Shown here: in pieces, positions 25,548 through 33,211 of the stretch
Numbering within the stretch: the stretch's first letter is position 1
How the letters are laid out: every line of letters begins with the position of its first letter
Origin: UBA6168 sp041163745
GTDB taxonomy: Bacteria; Bacteroidota; Bacteroidia; Chitinophagales; Saprospiraceae
NCBI GenBank assembly: GCA_041163745.1
Contig: JBEAQU010000058.1
Span: 1-64,000, forward strand
Length of the DNA: 64,000 nucleotides
Direction: 5' to 3'
Notes under the pieces: model-generated
What the model saw: the letters and a program-made list of their open reading frames with translations, nothing else
Told to the model about the DNA's origin: nothing
Databases searched by the model: none
Program-made: the position numbers and the translations under genes

Positions 25548-27569
25548 ATGTACCATATCAAGCATTTGCCGGCCTTGGTCCCGGTTGTGTTACTATCGTT
25601 CCTGACCTTCAGCTGTGTCCCCCCCTCGGAGGAGGGCCTGCTGGAGGTGGATGTCGATTTCACCAATCCGCTGGTGCAGGAATTATACACCTATCAGGAC
25701 AAAGGCATGGTGGACAGCCTGCTCCGTTATTTCAAGGATAAGAACCCCACCATGCGATACCTGGCTGTCCAGGCCTTCGCCTCCCAGCAGGATACGGCGG
25801 CGGTGGACAGCCTGGGCGTCATGTTGTACGATCCGGTGGACGAAGTCCGGGTGGCGGCGGCCTATGCTTTGGGGCAGCTTCGGCATAAGCGGGCGGTACC
25901 GCTGCTGACGGCGGCGTTCGACCGGTATGACACGACGGGAATTTCCTTTGTGTTCAACGGGGCGGTCCTGGAGGCCATCGGAAAATGCGGGTCGTCGGAG
26001 CAACTGGACAATCTCGCCGCCATTTCCACTTATCGGCAGAAAGACACCTTGTTGTTGGAGGGCCAGGCCAGGGGCATCTACCAGTTCATGTTGCGGGGGC
26101 TGGTGTCGGAAAACGGCACCAACACCATGGTGCGTTTCCTGCACGAAAGAGGATATCCAGCCCGGGTTCGCGGGATTGCCGCCCATTACCTGATGCGGGC
26201 CAAGGGTATCGACCTGGCCATGGCGGACAGCCTGCTGCCGCCGACCCTGGCCAAGGAGGACGACCCGAACATCCGGATGGCCCTGGCATCCGCCATCGGG
26301 AAAGCGGGTACGCCCAAAGCGCTGAACGTGTTGTTGTACCAGTACAATCTGGAACGGGACGACCGGGTGAAATGCAATATTCTGCGGGCATTCGAAAACT
26401 TTGACCATGACAAGGTAAAGCCGACCGTGCTGATGGCCATCAACGATCCCTCGCTGATGGTGGCGTCCACCGCTGCGGATTATCTGATCCGCCGGGGAGC
26501 CGAACAGGAGGCGACCATTTACTGGCAGTTGGCCAAACAACCCGGCCGGCCTTGGCAGGTCGCCCTCAAACTGTATGCGGCCGCCACCCGTTACCTGCCC
26601 TACAGCATGGAGGAACCCCGGAAGTATCTGAACTGGGAACTCAAGAAACGGTTTGAAAATGCCGTCAGTCCCTACGAAAAAGGAGAGGCACTGCGTGCCC
26701 TCGCCCATTTCGGTTGGAACTACCGCTACATCAGGGATGCCGCATATCCTTCCGACCTGGCGGTTGTCCGGACGGCCGCAGTGGAGGCTTTGGCCATGAT
26801 AGCCCGGATGCCGGATTTCAGCCGGTTGTTCGGAAGCGGAAGCCAGGTGCGCCGGGAGCTGAGCGATTGTTTCCGGGATGCCATCGAAACAGGAGACCTC
26901 GGGATGGCCGCGGTCGCCGCCCAGGTCCTGCGGGAACCGCAGCTGGGCTTTCGCCAGACATTCGACAGCCTGCAGATTCTGGAGAACGCCCTGCGCAAAC
27001 TGCGGCTTCCCCAGGAAATCGAAACCTATAATGAAATCAAGCAGACCCTGGATTACTTCCAGGGTAATCCGCAGGTGCCTGTCCAACCCAAATTTTCCCA
27101 TCGTATCGATTGGAAACTGGTCTCGGAGCTTCAGCCCTCCAGCCGTGTCCGTATCCGGACGGAAAAAGGGGATGTCGTCCTGCAGCTGTTGCCAGAGGCC
27201 GCACCCGGTTCGGTCGCCAATTTTCTGGAACTGATCCGGGACCAGTACTTCGACGGAAAAACCTTCCATCGGGTGGTGCCCAATTTCGTCGCCCAGGGGG
27301 GCTGTCCCCGCGGAGACGGCTACGGAAGCCTGAATTATTGCATCCGCACAGAGGTTCCGTACCTCCATTACGACCAGGAAGGTTGTGTAGGCATGGCTTC
27401 CGCCGGCTTGCATACGGAGGGCACCCAGTTCTTCATCACACACTCCCCGACGCCACATCTGGACGGACGGTATACGATTTTCGCCAGGGTGGTGGAGGGA
27501 ATGGAGGTGGTCTACGCATTGTCCGTAGGCGACAAGATCGACGGGGTGTCGCTGGAAACACCCAAGTGA
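25548..27569 (+). CDS. HEAT-repeat lipoprotein with C-terminal cyclophilin domain
   Basis: This 673-residue protein starts with a lipoprotein signal (LLSFLTFSC), so it is probably anchored in the periplasm or outer membrane. Residues of about 55-480 are helical HEAT-like repeats, such as EVRVAAAYALGQLRHKRAVPLL and RTAAVEALAMIARM. The final 140 residues are a cyclophilin-type peptidyl-prolyl isomerase: VRIRTEKGDVVLQLLPEAAP, FDGKTFHRVVPNFVAQGG, GTQFFITHSPTPHLDGRYTIF. The catalytic Arg of FHRV and the FFI segment are present, so the isomerase should be active. The HEAT part probably binds a partner protein. The gene follows PBP1A by 3 bp, which hints at folding of envelope proteins linked to wall synthesis. 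Confidence 0.88.
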   Translation: MYHIKHLPALVPVVLLSFLTFSCVPPSEEGLLEVDVDFTNPLVQELYTYQDKGMVDSLLRYFKDKNPTMRYLAVQAFASQQDTAAVDSLGVMLYDPVDEVRVAAAYALGQLRHKRAVPLLTAAFDRYDTTGISFVFNGAVLEAIGKCGSSEQLDNLAAISTYRQKDTLLLEGQARGIYQFMLRGLVSENGTNTMVRFLHERGYPARVRGIAAHYLMRAKGIDLAMADSLLPPTLAKEDDPNIRMALASAIGKAGTPKALNVLLYQYNLERDDRVKCNILRAFENFDHDKVKPTVLMAINDPSLMVASTAADYLIRRGAEQEATIYWQLAKQPGRPWQVALKLYAAATRYLPYSMEEPRKYLNWELKKRFENAVSPYEKGEALRALAHFGWNYRYIRDAAYPSDLAVVRTAAVEALAMIARMPDFSRLFGSGSQVRRELSDCFRDAIETGDLGMAAVAAQVLREPQLGFRQTFDSLQILENALRKLRLPQEIETYNEIKQTLDYFQGNPQVPVQPKFSHRIDWKLVSELQPSSRVRIRTEKGDVVLQLLPEAAPGSVANFLELIRDQYFDGKTFHRVVPNFVAQGGCPRGDGYGSLNYCIRTEVPYLHYDQEGCVGMASAGLHTEGTQFFITHSPTPHLDGRYTIFARVVEGMEVVYALSVGDKIDGVSLETPK

Positions 27570-27621
27570 ACCGGAGGAACCGCCGGTCCCGGTACCGGAA
27601 GCGTCCGCTAACCAATACAAG

Positions 27622-28728
27622 ATGAAAGACACACCATTGACAGGCAGGCACATCGCACGGGGTGCCAAAATGGCCGGTTTCGCCGGTTACAACATGCCCA
27701 TTTCCTATGAAGGAATCCGGGAGGAACATCAGGCGGTACGGCAGCGGGCCGGCATCTTTGATGTCTCCCATATGGGGGAGTTCATCGTGCGCGGAAGGGA
27801 GGCCCTTCGCCTGGTCCAGTACCTGACAAGCAACGATGCCGCCCGCTTGTCAGTTGGTGACGCGCAGTATTCCTGCCTGCCCAATGACCGGGGCGGGATT
27901 GTGGACGACCTGCTGGTCTACCGTCTGCCGGAAGACATGTGTGCGGCGGACGAACAAGCCTTCATGCTGGTCGTGAACGCTTCCAACATCGAGAAGGATT
28001 GGAACTGGATCCAGGAACACCATACCTTCGATGCCCGACTCATCAACATATCCGACGAAACCGGCCTGTTGGCCGTACAGGGACCCCGGGCGGTCGAGGT
28101 GCTGCAGCCCCTTACCTCCATGGACCTGGCAGGAATGAAATACTATACGTTCGGCAAAGGGACGGTCGCCGGTATCGGTAACGTGCTGGTTTCGGCCACC
28201 GGCTACACAGGGTCGGGCGGTTTCGAACTGTATGTGCAGGCGGGTCAGGTGGCGGCATTGTGGGATGCCATCCTGGCGGCCGGACAGGAGGTCGGTCTTC
28301 GGCCGGCCGGTCTTGGCGCCCGGGACACACTGCGCCTGGAAATGGGGTACGCCTTGTACGGGAACGACATAGACGACACCACTTCCCCCTTGGAGGCTGG
28401 TCTCGGATGGATTACGAAGCTGAAGAAGGGGGATTTCATCGGGGCGGATTTGCTTCGCAGGCAGCAGGCGGAAGGCGTGCAACGAAAGTTGGTCGCTTTC
28501 ACCGTCGATGACCGCCGGGTTCCGCGGCACGGATATCCCATCGAGGACGCCGACGGCCACGAAATAGGCCGGGTGACGTCTGGCACACAGTCTCCTTCCC
28601 TGGACAGGCCCATCGGGATGGGGTACGTCCGGACGGCTTTCGCCGCGGAGGGGACATCCCTACAGGTGGTGGCCGGGAGCCGCAGGATGCCGGCGAAGGT
28701 CGTCCGCCTGCCATTTTACAAAGGATGA
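27622..28728 (+). CDS. gcvT: Aminomethyltransferase (glycine cleavage system T protein)
   Basis: GcvT releases ammonia from the lipoyl-bound aminomethyl intermediate and transfers the one-carbon unit to tetrahydrofolate. The 368 residues match the family length. Typical segments are HIARGAKMAGFAGYNMPISY, FDVSHMGEF, NASNIEKDW, SATGYTGSGGFELYV, GLGARDTLRLEMGYALYGND and, near the end, GTQSPSLDRPIGMGYV. Unlike the usual gcvT-gcvH-gcvP arrangement, no other glycine-cleavage gene is here. No glycine riboswitch was recognised in the 52-bp gap. lipA, needed for the lipoyl cofactor of GcvH, is at 40-41 kb but not linked. Confidence 0.95.
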   Translation: MKDTPLTGRHIARGAKMAGFAGYNMPISYEGIREEHQAVRQRAGIFDVSHMGEFIVRGREALRLVQYLTSNDAARLSVGDAQYSCLPNDRGGIVDDLLVYRLPEDMCAADEQAFMLVVNASNIEKDWNWIQEHHTFDARLINISDETGLLAVQGPRAVEVLQPLTSMDLAGMKYYTFGKGTVAGIGNVLVSATGYTGSGGFELYVQAGQVAALWDAILAAGQEVGLRPAGLGARDTLRLEMGYALYGNDIDDTTSPLEAGLGWITKLKKGDFIGADLLRRQQAEGVQRKLVAFTVDDRRVPRHGYPIEDADGHEIGRVTSGTQSPSLDRPIGMGYVRTAFAAEGTSLQVVAGSRRMPAKVVRLPFYKG

Positions 28729-28765
28729 GGGGCGGTCTTGTTCCCCTTGGCAAGCCTTCGTATCC

Positions 28766-29761
28766 ATGACCACCACCCTACCCGACCAGTCCAAGTCAAT
28801 TTATCGGGCGTTTTGTGAAGGCGCACAGGACGTACCGATATTTCTGCAGCCTTGGTGGCTGGATGCCGATGCAGGACCGGACCGCTGGGATGTGGTGGTT
28901 TTGTTGGACAATGGCCGCCCTATCGCCGCGCTGCCCTATTGCCGGACCCGTTTGCGTTGGTTCAGGGGCATCGGCATGCCGCCTGTGGCACCCTATATGG
29001 GTTGTCACATCCGCTTCCCGGAGGCCGGCCAGAAACGCGCCTCGCGCATCGCATGGGAGCAGCAGGCGCTAAGGGCCTTGTTCGAAGGTCTTCCCGCCCG
29101 TTCCTTCTTCTTCCAGCATTTTTTTCCCGACCATACGAACTGGACCGCCCTGTATTGGATGGGATACCGGCAGACAACCCGCTATTCCTATGTGATCGAC
29201 GATTTGTCGAATCTCGAAGCGGTTTTTGCAGGTTTTGAGAACAGGGCCCGTACAGCCATTCGAAAGGCGGAGCGGGACCTGACCGTATCGGCGGTCCAGC
29301 ACAGCGGGGTGTTGTACGAACTGCTGGACCAGACCTTCGGCAAGCAATCCCTTCCCAATCCGTATCCGGCGGACCGATTGGCGGCCGTGACCGGCCGCTG
29401 CCTGGAAAGAGATGTCGGCCGGCTGTATGTGGTTCGTGACGAAGCCGGCCGGGCGCATGCCGCCGCATTTGTCGTATGGGATCGTGGAAAGGCTTATTGG
29501 ACGGTCCAGGCCGCCGACCCGGGTCGGCTTTCGGCCGGAGGGCCGGCCTTGATGGTATGGCACGCCATCCGCGAGGCCGCCGCCGCCGGTATCGGCTCCT
29601 TCGATTTCACCGGCAGTGTCATGCCGAACGTGGAGCGGTTCCTTCGGCAGTTCGGGGGGCGTCCCGTGCCGCGGCATTACATCGCCCGGGAGGAGCACCC
29701 TTTGCTCCATTGGTTGATGCGATGGAAAGAAGCTCGGGAAAGCCGGAGGACCGGCAGGTGA
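28766..29761 (+). CDS. GNAT / FemAB-like acyltransferase
   Basis: This 331-residue protein has two halves that look like the double-GNAT fold of the FemAB/BioF2-like group: QPWWLDADAGPDRWDVVVLL near the start, then RTAIRKAERDLTVSAVQ in the middle, and a C-terminal GNAT part with LSAGGPALMVWHAIREA and FDFTGSVMPNVERFLRQFGG. Proteins of this kind transfer an acyl or aminoacyl group, often in cell-wall or surface-polysaccharide modification; the substrate is unknown. It follows gcvT by 37 bp on the same strand and may be the last gene of the PBP1A operon. Its 3' end is 13 bp from the end of the convergent M48 gene. Confidence 0.75.
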   Translation: MTTTLPDQSKSIYRAFCEGAQDVPIFLQPWWLDADAGPDRWDVVVLLDNGRPIAALPYCRTRLRWFRGIGMPPVAPYMGCHIRFPEAGQKRASRIAWEQQALRALFEGLPARSFFFQHFFPDHTNWTALYWMGYRQTTRYSYVIDDLSNLEAVFAGFENRARTAIRKAERDLTVSAVQHSGVLYELLDQTFGKQSLPNPYPADRLAAVTGRCLERDVGRLYVVRDEAGRAHAAAFVVWDRGKAYWTVQAADPGRLSAGGPALMVWHAIREAAAAGIGSFDFTGSVMPNVERFLRQFGGRPVPRHYIAREEHPLLHWLMRWKEARESRRTGR

Positions 29762-29774
29762 TGTGTTTGCTTTT

Positions 29775-30578
29775 TCAGGGCAGCAGCCGTTTGATGCGGG
29801 CGTACTTTTCCTGATTATGGGCCGTTCCCGGGCAGCCAAGGCTGGCCGATTTCGCCCGAATGGACACGACCCGGTTCCCAGGGTCCGGATGGGTGCTCAG
29901 AAACTCCGGCGGCTGGCCGCCCTTGCCCTTCATCTTTTCAAAGAAACCGGCTGCACCGGTAGCGTCCAAGGACGTGCCACATAGATAGATGACGGAGTGT
30001 TCATCCGCCTCGATTTCGTGGTTTCTGCTGAATTTCAAGGATATAAGCCCAATGGCAAGTTGTTCCATGACGCCAGGTTCCGCTTTGCCGGTGATGATTT
30101 GGCGCAGGATGTCCAATCCGTACATCCGAGTCATCTGTTGGGTGGAGTGACGAAGGGCGGCATGGGCTATTTCATGACCCATTACACCGGCAAGTTGGTC
30201 TTCGGTATCCAGGAACTTGATCAGACCGGTATAGACGTAAAGGTATCCGCCGGGTACGGCGAACGCATTGAGGGTGTTGTCATCGTGGATGATCTTCACT
30301 TCCCAGGCAAATTCCTTCGCATACGCCACTTTGCTGGTGGAAAGCAACTGCCTGGTGATGCCACGGACGTAGCGGTAGACTTCTTCGTTGCCTTTTTCCG
30401 GAAGCAGGGGGAACTGCGCCGTATCCAGGGCAATCTGCTTGCTGAACTCCTTGCCGAAGGTCATGTCGTCCTGGATGGTGAACAGGTTTATGTTGCCGGC
30501 AGACTTCAAGCTGCTGCATTGCCAGGAACCAATGCTGGCAAGCATCAGGGCTGCCCAGCTTAATAATTGTCTTTTCAT
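29775..30578 (-). CDS. M48 family metalloprotease (periplasmic lipoprotein)
   Basis: This zinc endopeptidase of about 267 residues is of the type that clears misfolded envelope proteins (BepA/LoiP-like). The start at 30578 (MKRQLLSW) gives a signal peptide ending in a possible lipobox before Cys20 (GSWQC). The zinc-binding motif is MGHEIAHAALRHS, and the third ligand is the Glu in HEIEADEHSV. The segment NAFAVPGGYLYVYTGLI is typical of the family. The C-terminal SLGCPGTAHNQEKYARIKRLLP is short, so there is no TPR extension. The gene is monocistronic. A one-mismatch -7 box (TAATTTAG on the minus strand near 30668) could be its promoter. Confidence 0.9.
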   Translation of the reverse strand: MKRQLLSWAALMLASIGSWQCSSLKSAGNINLFTIQDDMTFGKEFSKQIALDTAQFPLLPEKGNEEVYRYVRGITRQLLSTSKVAYAKEFAWEVKIIHDDNTLNAFAVPGGYLYVYTGLIKFLDTEDQLAGVMGHEIAHAALRHSTQQMTRMYGLDILRQIITGKAEPGVMEQLAIGLISLKFSRNHEIEADEHSVIYLCGTSLDATGAAGFFEKMKGKGGQPPEFLSTHPDPGNRVVSIRAKSASLGCPGTAHNQEKYARIKRLLP

Positions 30579-30874
30579 GTGGCGGAAATTTTGACTGGTG
30601 ACGGGAACCGGTATGTCCGGACCATTCGTTTCGGTCCCGCCAGGCACCCCGTGACCGGGAAGCTAAATTACGTGTTTCGCCAGATTGTATGCAGGGATTG
30701 CCATGGAATTCGAGTAGCAATCATTTGGTTGCGCATGATACGAATAGAAAAAAAGCCGTTTTTTGGACGAACTTCTTCAAATGGAGGGTCCCGGTGACCG
30801 CAGGCACTCCACTGGTAGCAGCGGGAGGAAATTCGGGTGTTCGAATTCATTGGTAACAGGAAGGATCGACAGCG

Positions 30875-31079
30875 TTTTCCCCGCTTCGCGGAGAGGAGAG
30901 GAAGGCAGGCCATCCTGTATGGTGATGCGGGATGTCGTTCCCCGCTTTCCGGGGATGGCCGGGCTGTGAATTTCAGGCAATCTGTGGATTACAGGGACTT
31001 TTGTGTTTTTAATTTTTTTAGCTATTGTGTGTTTTTGACCTTTGTTGATGGGATGAGTTCACCGCTTTGCGGCGAGGGG
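30875..31079. repeat. Three dispersed REP-like palindromes
   Basis: Copies begin at 30875 (TTTTCCCCGCTTCGCGG), 30937 (GTTCCCCGCTTTCCGGGG) and 31057 (GTTCACCGCTTTGCGGCG). The second differs from the reverse complement of the edge unit at 20-52 at only three of 22 positions. They are single hairpins of the same family with unequal spacing, so not a CRISPR array. Confidence 0.6.
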
Positions 31080-31143
31080 CTGGTAAGGCGATGTCAACAG
31101 GTTGGGGAGGCGGATTCGACCAGCATCATCCGTTGGTGGAGGC

Positions 31144-31176
31144 AAAAAAAAAGAGGTAGCACTTTCGTACTACCTC
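31144..31176 (-). terminator. Orphan rho-independent terminator on the minus strand
   Basis: On the minus strand GAGGTAGTAC, a GAAA tetraloop and GTGCTACCTC form a 10-bp stem (one G-T pair) followed by nine T residues. No minus-strand gene lies upstream of it: the next 4.5 kb carries plus-strand genes. It may end an unannotated small RNA or be a leader hairpin of a lost gene. Confidence 0.6.
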
Positions 31177-31467
31177 AGCCCTAACCAAATAAAACCAAAT
31201 TATTATTTTGGAAGATTGTTTCGTCGGAAAAGGAAACAACCGAACATTAAGCTTGGTGTAAAAAATACGATTACTTTCGTGATGCTAAGATAAGGGTGTT
31301 CGGTAGAAAATCCTAACCTGGTTTCGAATTTTTTTGTGTGTTCAGGAAGTGAGTAAAATTGGAAATCGTAACAGCGGTTTTTTTTGTTTTCTCATTTTAG
31401 ATACAATATTTTGTAAAAAAAGAAATAGAAAAATTAAATTTTTAACAAAAAAACAACAGGACGAGAT

Positions 31468-32940
31468 ATGAAATCATCTTTGTTTTTCCGTGAGCATCGC
31501 AAGGCATCGGCGGTGTTGAAAAGGCGAAAGAAAAGTAGGGTTGGGAGGTGGATTTGGTTTGTATGGTTATTGGGTTTGTCACCGGTTCGCGGACAGGATG
31601 CCCAAGCGGTGGGGGATGCGGCGGATGCGTTTTTCATTCGCCGATTATACGACACAGCCCTGACGGACGGAGCGGGGTACGGTTGGCTGTCGCATTTGAC
31701 GAAGCGGATCGGCGGGCGTTTGTCCGGATCACCCGAAGCGGCGGCGGCGGTGGAGTACATGCGGCAGGTGATGGACACCCTCGGATTCGATTCTGTCTGG
31801 CTGCAGCCCTGTATGGTGCCATATTGGGTCCGGGGGGAGGCGGAGGAGGTCCGGATCACCCGGTCCGTCATGGGCACGGTGGGATTACGAGCCCTGGCCC
31901 TGGGGAATTCGGTTGGTACGGGGCCGGGAGGATTGCAAGGGGAGGTGTTGGAGGTACAGGGGCTGGAAGCCTTGGAAAAGATGGATGCTGCGGCGGTGGC
32001 CGGGAAGATTGTTTTTTTCAACCGGCCTTTCGATCCGAGAATTATCAACACCTTTGCCGCATACGGCGGAGCGGTGGACCAACGTGCCAACGGAGCGGTG
32101 GAGGCGGCACGCAAAGGAGCGGTCGGTGTGTTGGTACGCTCCATGGCATCCGGGTCGGACGGGACGCCGCACACCGGAAGCATGATTTACAAGGAGGGGG
32201 TGCAGCGGATACCCGCTTTCGGTGTTGCGACATCGGATGCGGACCTGTTGAGTCGTCTGTTGCGGGAGGGGCCGGTCTCCGTGTACCTTCGGAGCAGTTG
32301 CCGGCAGCTGGCGGATCAGCTTTCCTACAATGTCATCGGTGAGATTAGGGGGCGGAAGAAGCCGCAGGACATCCTGCTGGTCGGCGGCCATTTGGATTCC
32401 TGGGATGTCGGTGAAGGAGCGCATGACGACGGAGCCGGCTGCGTACAATCGCTGGATGCACTGCGAGTCCTGCGCCAGGCAGGCTACGAACCCGACCATA
32501 CCTTGCGTTGCGTCCTTTTCATGAACGAGGAGAACGGTCTGCGCGGAGGGACTACCTATGCTGCGGAAGCGGCCCGCCGACAGGAGCGCCACCTGGCGGC
32601 CATCGAGAGCGACCGGGGAGGTTTCACACCGCGGGGATTCACGGTGGACGGAGAAAAGGAGGTGTTCGCCCGCTATTTTTCCCGGATGCAGCCTTGGCTG
32701 ACGCTGCTTGAACCATACAACCTGCATATCCGCAAAGGTGGTGGCGGGGCCGACATCTCGCCGTTGAAATCCCAAGGCACGCTGCTGATCGGTTTCGAGC
32801 CGGATTCCCAGCGGTATTTCGATTACCACCATACGGCGGCGGATGTCCTGGAAACAGTAAACAAAAGAGAACTGGACCTGGGAACAGCCGCCATGGCCAG
32901 CCTGCTTTACCTCTCGGACCGGTACCTGTTTTCGGATTAA
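31468..32940 (+). CDS. M28 family metallopeptidase with PA domain
   Basis: This 490-residue secreted aminopeptidase/carboxypeptidase resembles plasma glutamate carboxypeptidase. It has a basic N-terminus followed by a signal helix (about 27-42, ending in VRGQ). A protease-associated insert spans roughly residues 130-270. The zinc site is complete: His and Asp in GGHLDSWDVGEGAHDDGAG (about 307-325), the catalytic Glu pair in FMNEENGLRGG, Asp in ESDRGG and the last His in DYHHTAADV. It acts in the periplasm or outside the cell on peptides, probably for nutrition. It is preceded by the long AT-rich region and appears monocistronic. Confidence 0.9.
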   Translation: MKSSLFFREHRKASAVLKRRKKSRVGRWIWFVWLLGLSPVRGQDAQAVGDAADAFFIRRLYDTALTDGAGYGWLSHLTKRIGGRLSGSPEAAAAVEYMRQVMDTLGFDSVWLQPCMVPYWVRGEAEEVRITRSVMGTVGLRALALGNSVGTGPGGLQGEVLEVQGLEALEKMDAAAVAGKIVFFNRPFDPRIINTFAAYGGAVDQRANGAVEAARKGAVGVLVRSMASGSDGTPHTGSMIYKEGVQRIPAFGVATSDADLLSRLLREGPVSVYLRSSCRQLADQLSYNVIGEIRGRKKPQDILLVGGHLDSWDVGEGAHDDGAGCVQSLDALRVLRQAGYEPDHTLRCVLFMNEENGLRGGTTYAAEAARRQERHLAAIESDRGGFTPRGFTVDGEKEVFARYFSRMQPWLTLLEPYNLHIRKGGGGADISPLKSQGTLLIGFEPDSQRYFDYHHTAADVLETVNKRELDLGTAAMASLLYLSDRYLFSD

Positions 32941-32953
32941 TGTCCTGTGCCGG

Positions 32954-32985
32954 TTTGCAACCCTTTTCGATTTGCGCTACTTTTG
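32954..32985 (+). promoter_or_regulatory. Promoter of carB
   Basis: TTTG (32954-32957), a 20-nt spacer and TACTTTTG (32978-32985) followed by CAG match both elements of the Bacteroidota consensus. It starts 13 bp after the M28 gene stop and gives carB a leader of about 220 nt. Confidence 0.7.
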
Positions 32986-32990
32986 CAGCG

Positions 32991-33211
32991 CCCTTCCGAT
33001 CTTTATGTCTGGTAAGGACGCACTCACCTGGATGGAGCGTGCCACAGGCACATGCCGCCCAATTGTGTGCGGTCCCGATTCCCCAAACACATCAAACCCG
33101 ATTCATCGCCCATCTGTTGCCGCCGGCAACGACGAAAGCGCCGGCGTGGTGAGGTCGTGGCATAATTCGTGCAGTTCCGTACACATCCGATCACGTTAAA
33201 CCATCATTTTC
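32991..33211 (+). promoter_or_regulatory. Long 5' leader of carB
   Basis: The inferred transcript carries about 220 nt before the start codon. It includes short GC-rich pairings such as GCCACAGGCACATGCCGC near 33041 and GCCGCCGGCAACGACGAAAGCGCCGGCG near 33118, given here only as two pieces of a possible fold (GCCGGC around 33121, GCGCCGGCG around 33140). No U-run marks an attenuator and no known pyrimidine riboswitch is recognised. Its length alone suggests possible post-transcriptional control. Confidence 0.3.

Larger units (their letters stand above)
30579..31467. other. Gene-poor region, GC-rich repeats then AT-rich
   Basis: This 889-bp region is the longest non-coding stretch of the window. 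The left part holds three palindromes related to the window-edge repeat (30875-31079). From about 30990 to 31467 the base composition falls far below that of neighbouring genes, with runs of A and T, and contains an orphan terminator-like hairpin at 31144-31176. No frame with recognisable content was found. The stretch AACCAAATAAAACCAAAT near 31183 recalls the leader sequences I associate with SusC-type genes in this phylum, but no such gene follows. Confidence 0.5.

Noticed and set aside
27570..27621. Glycine riboswitch before gcvT
   Set aside because: The gap is only 52 bp and lacks the tandem aptamer elements.
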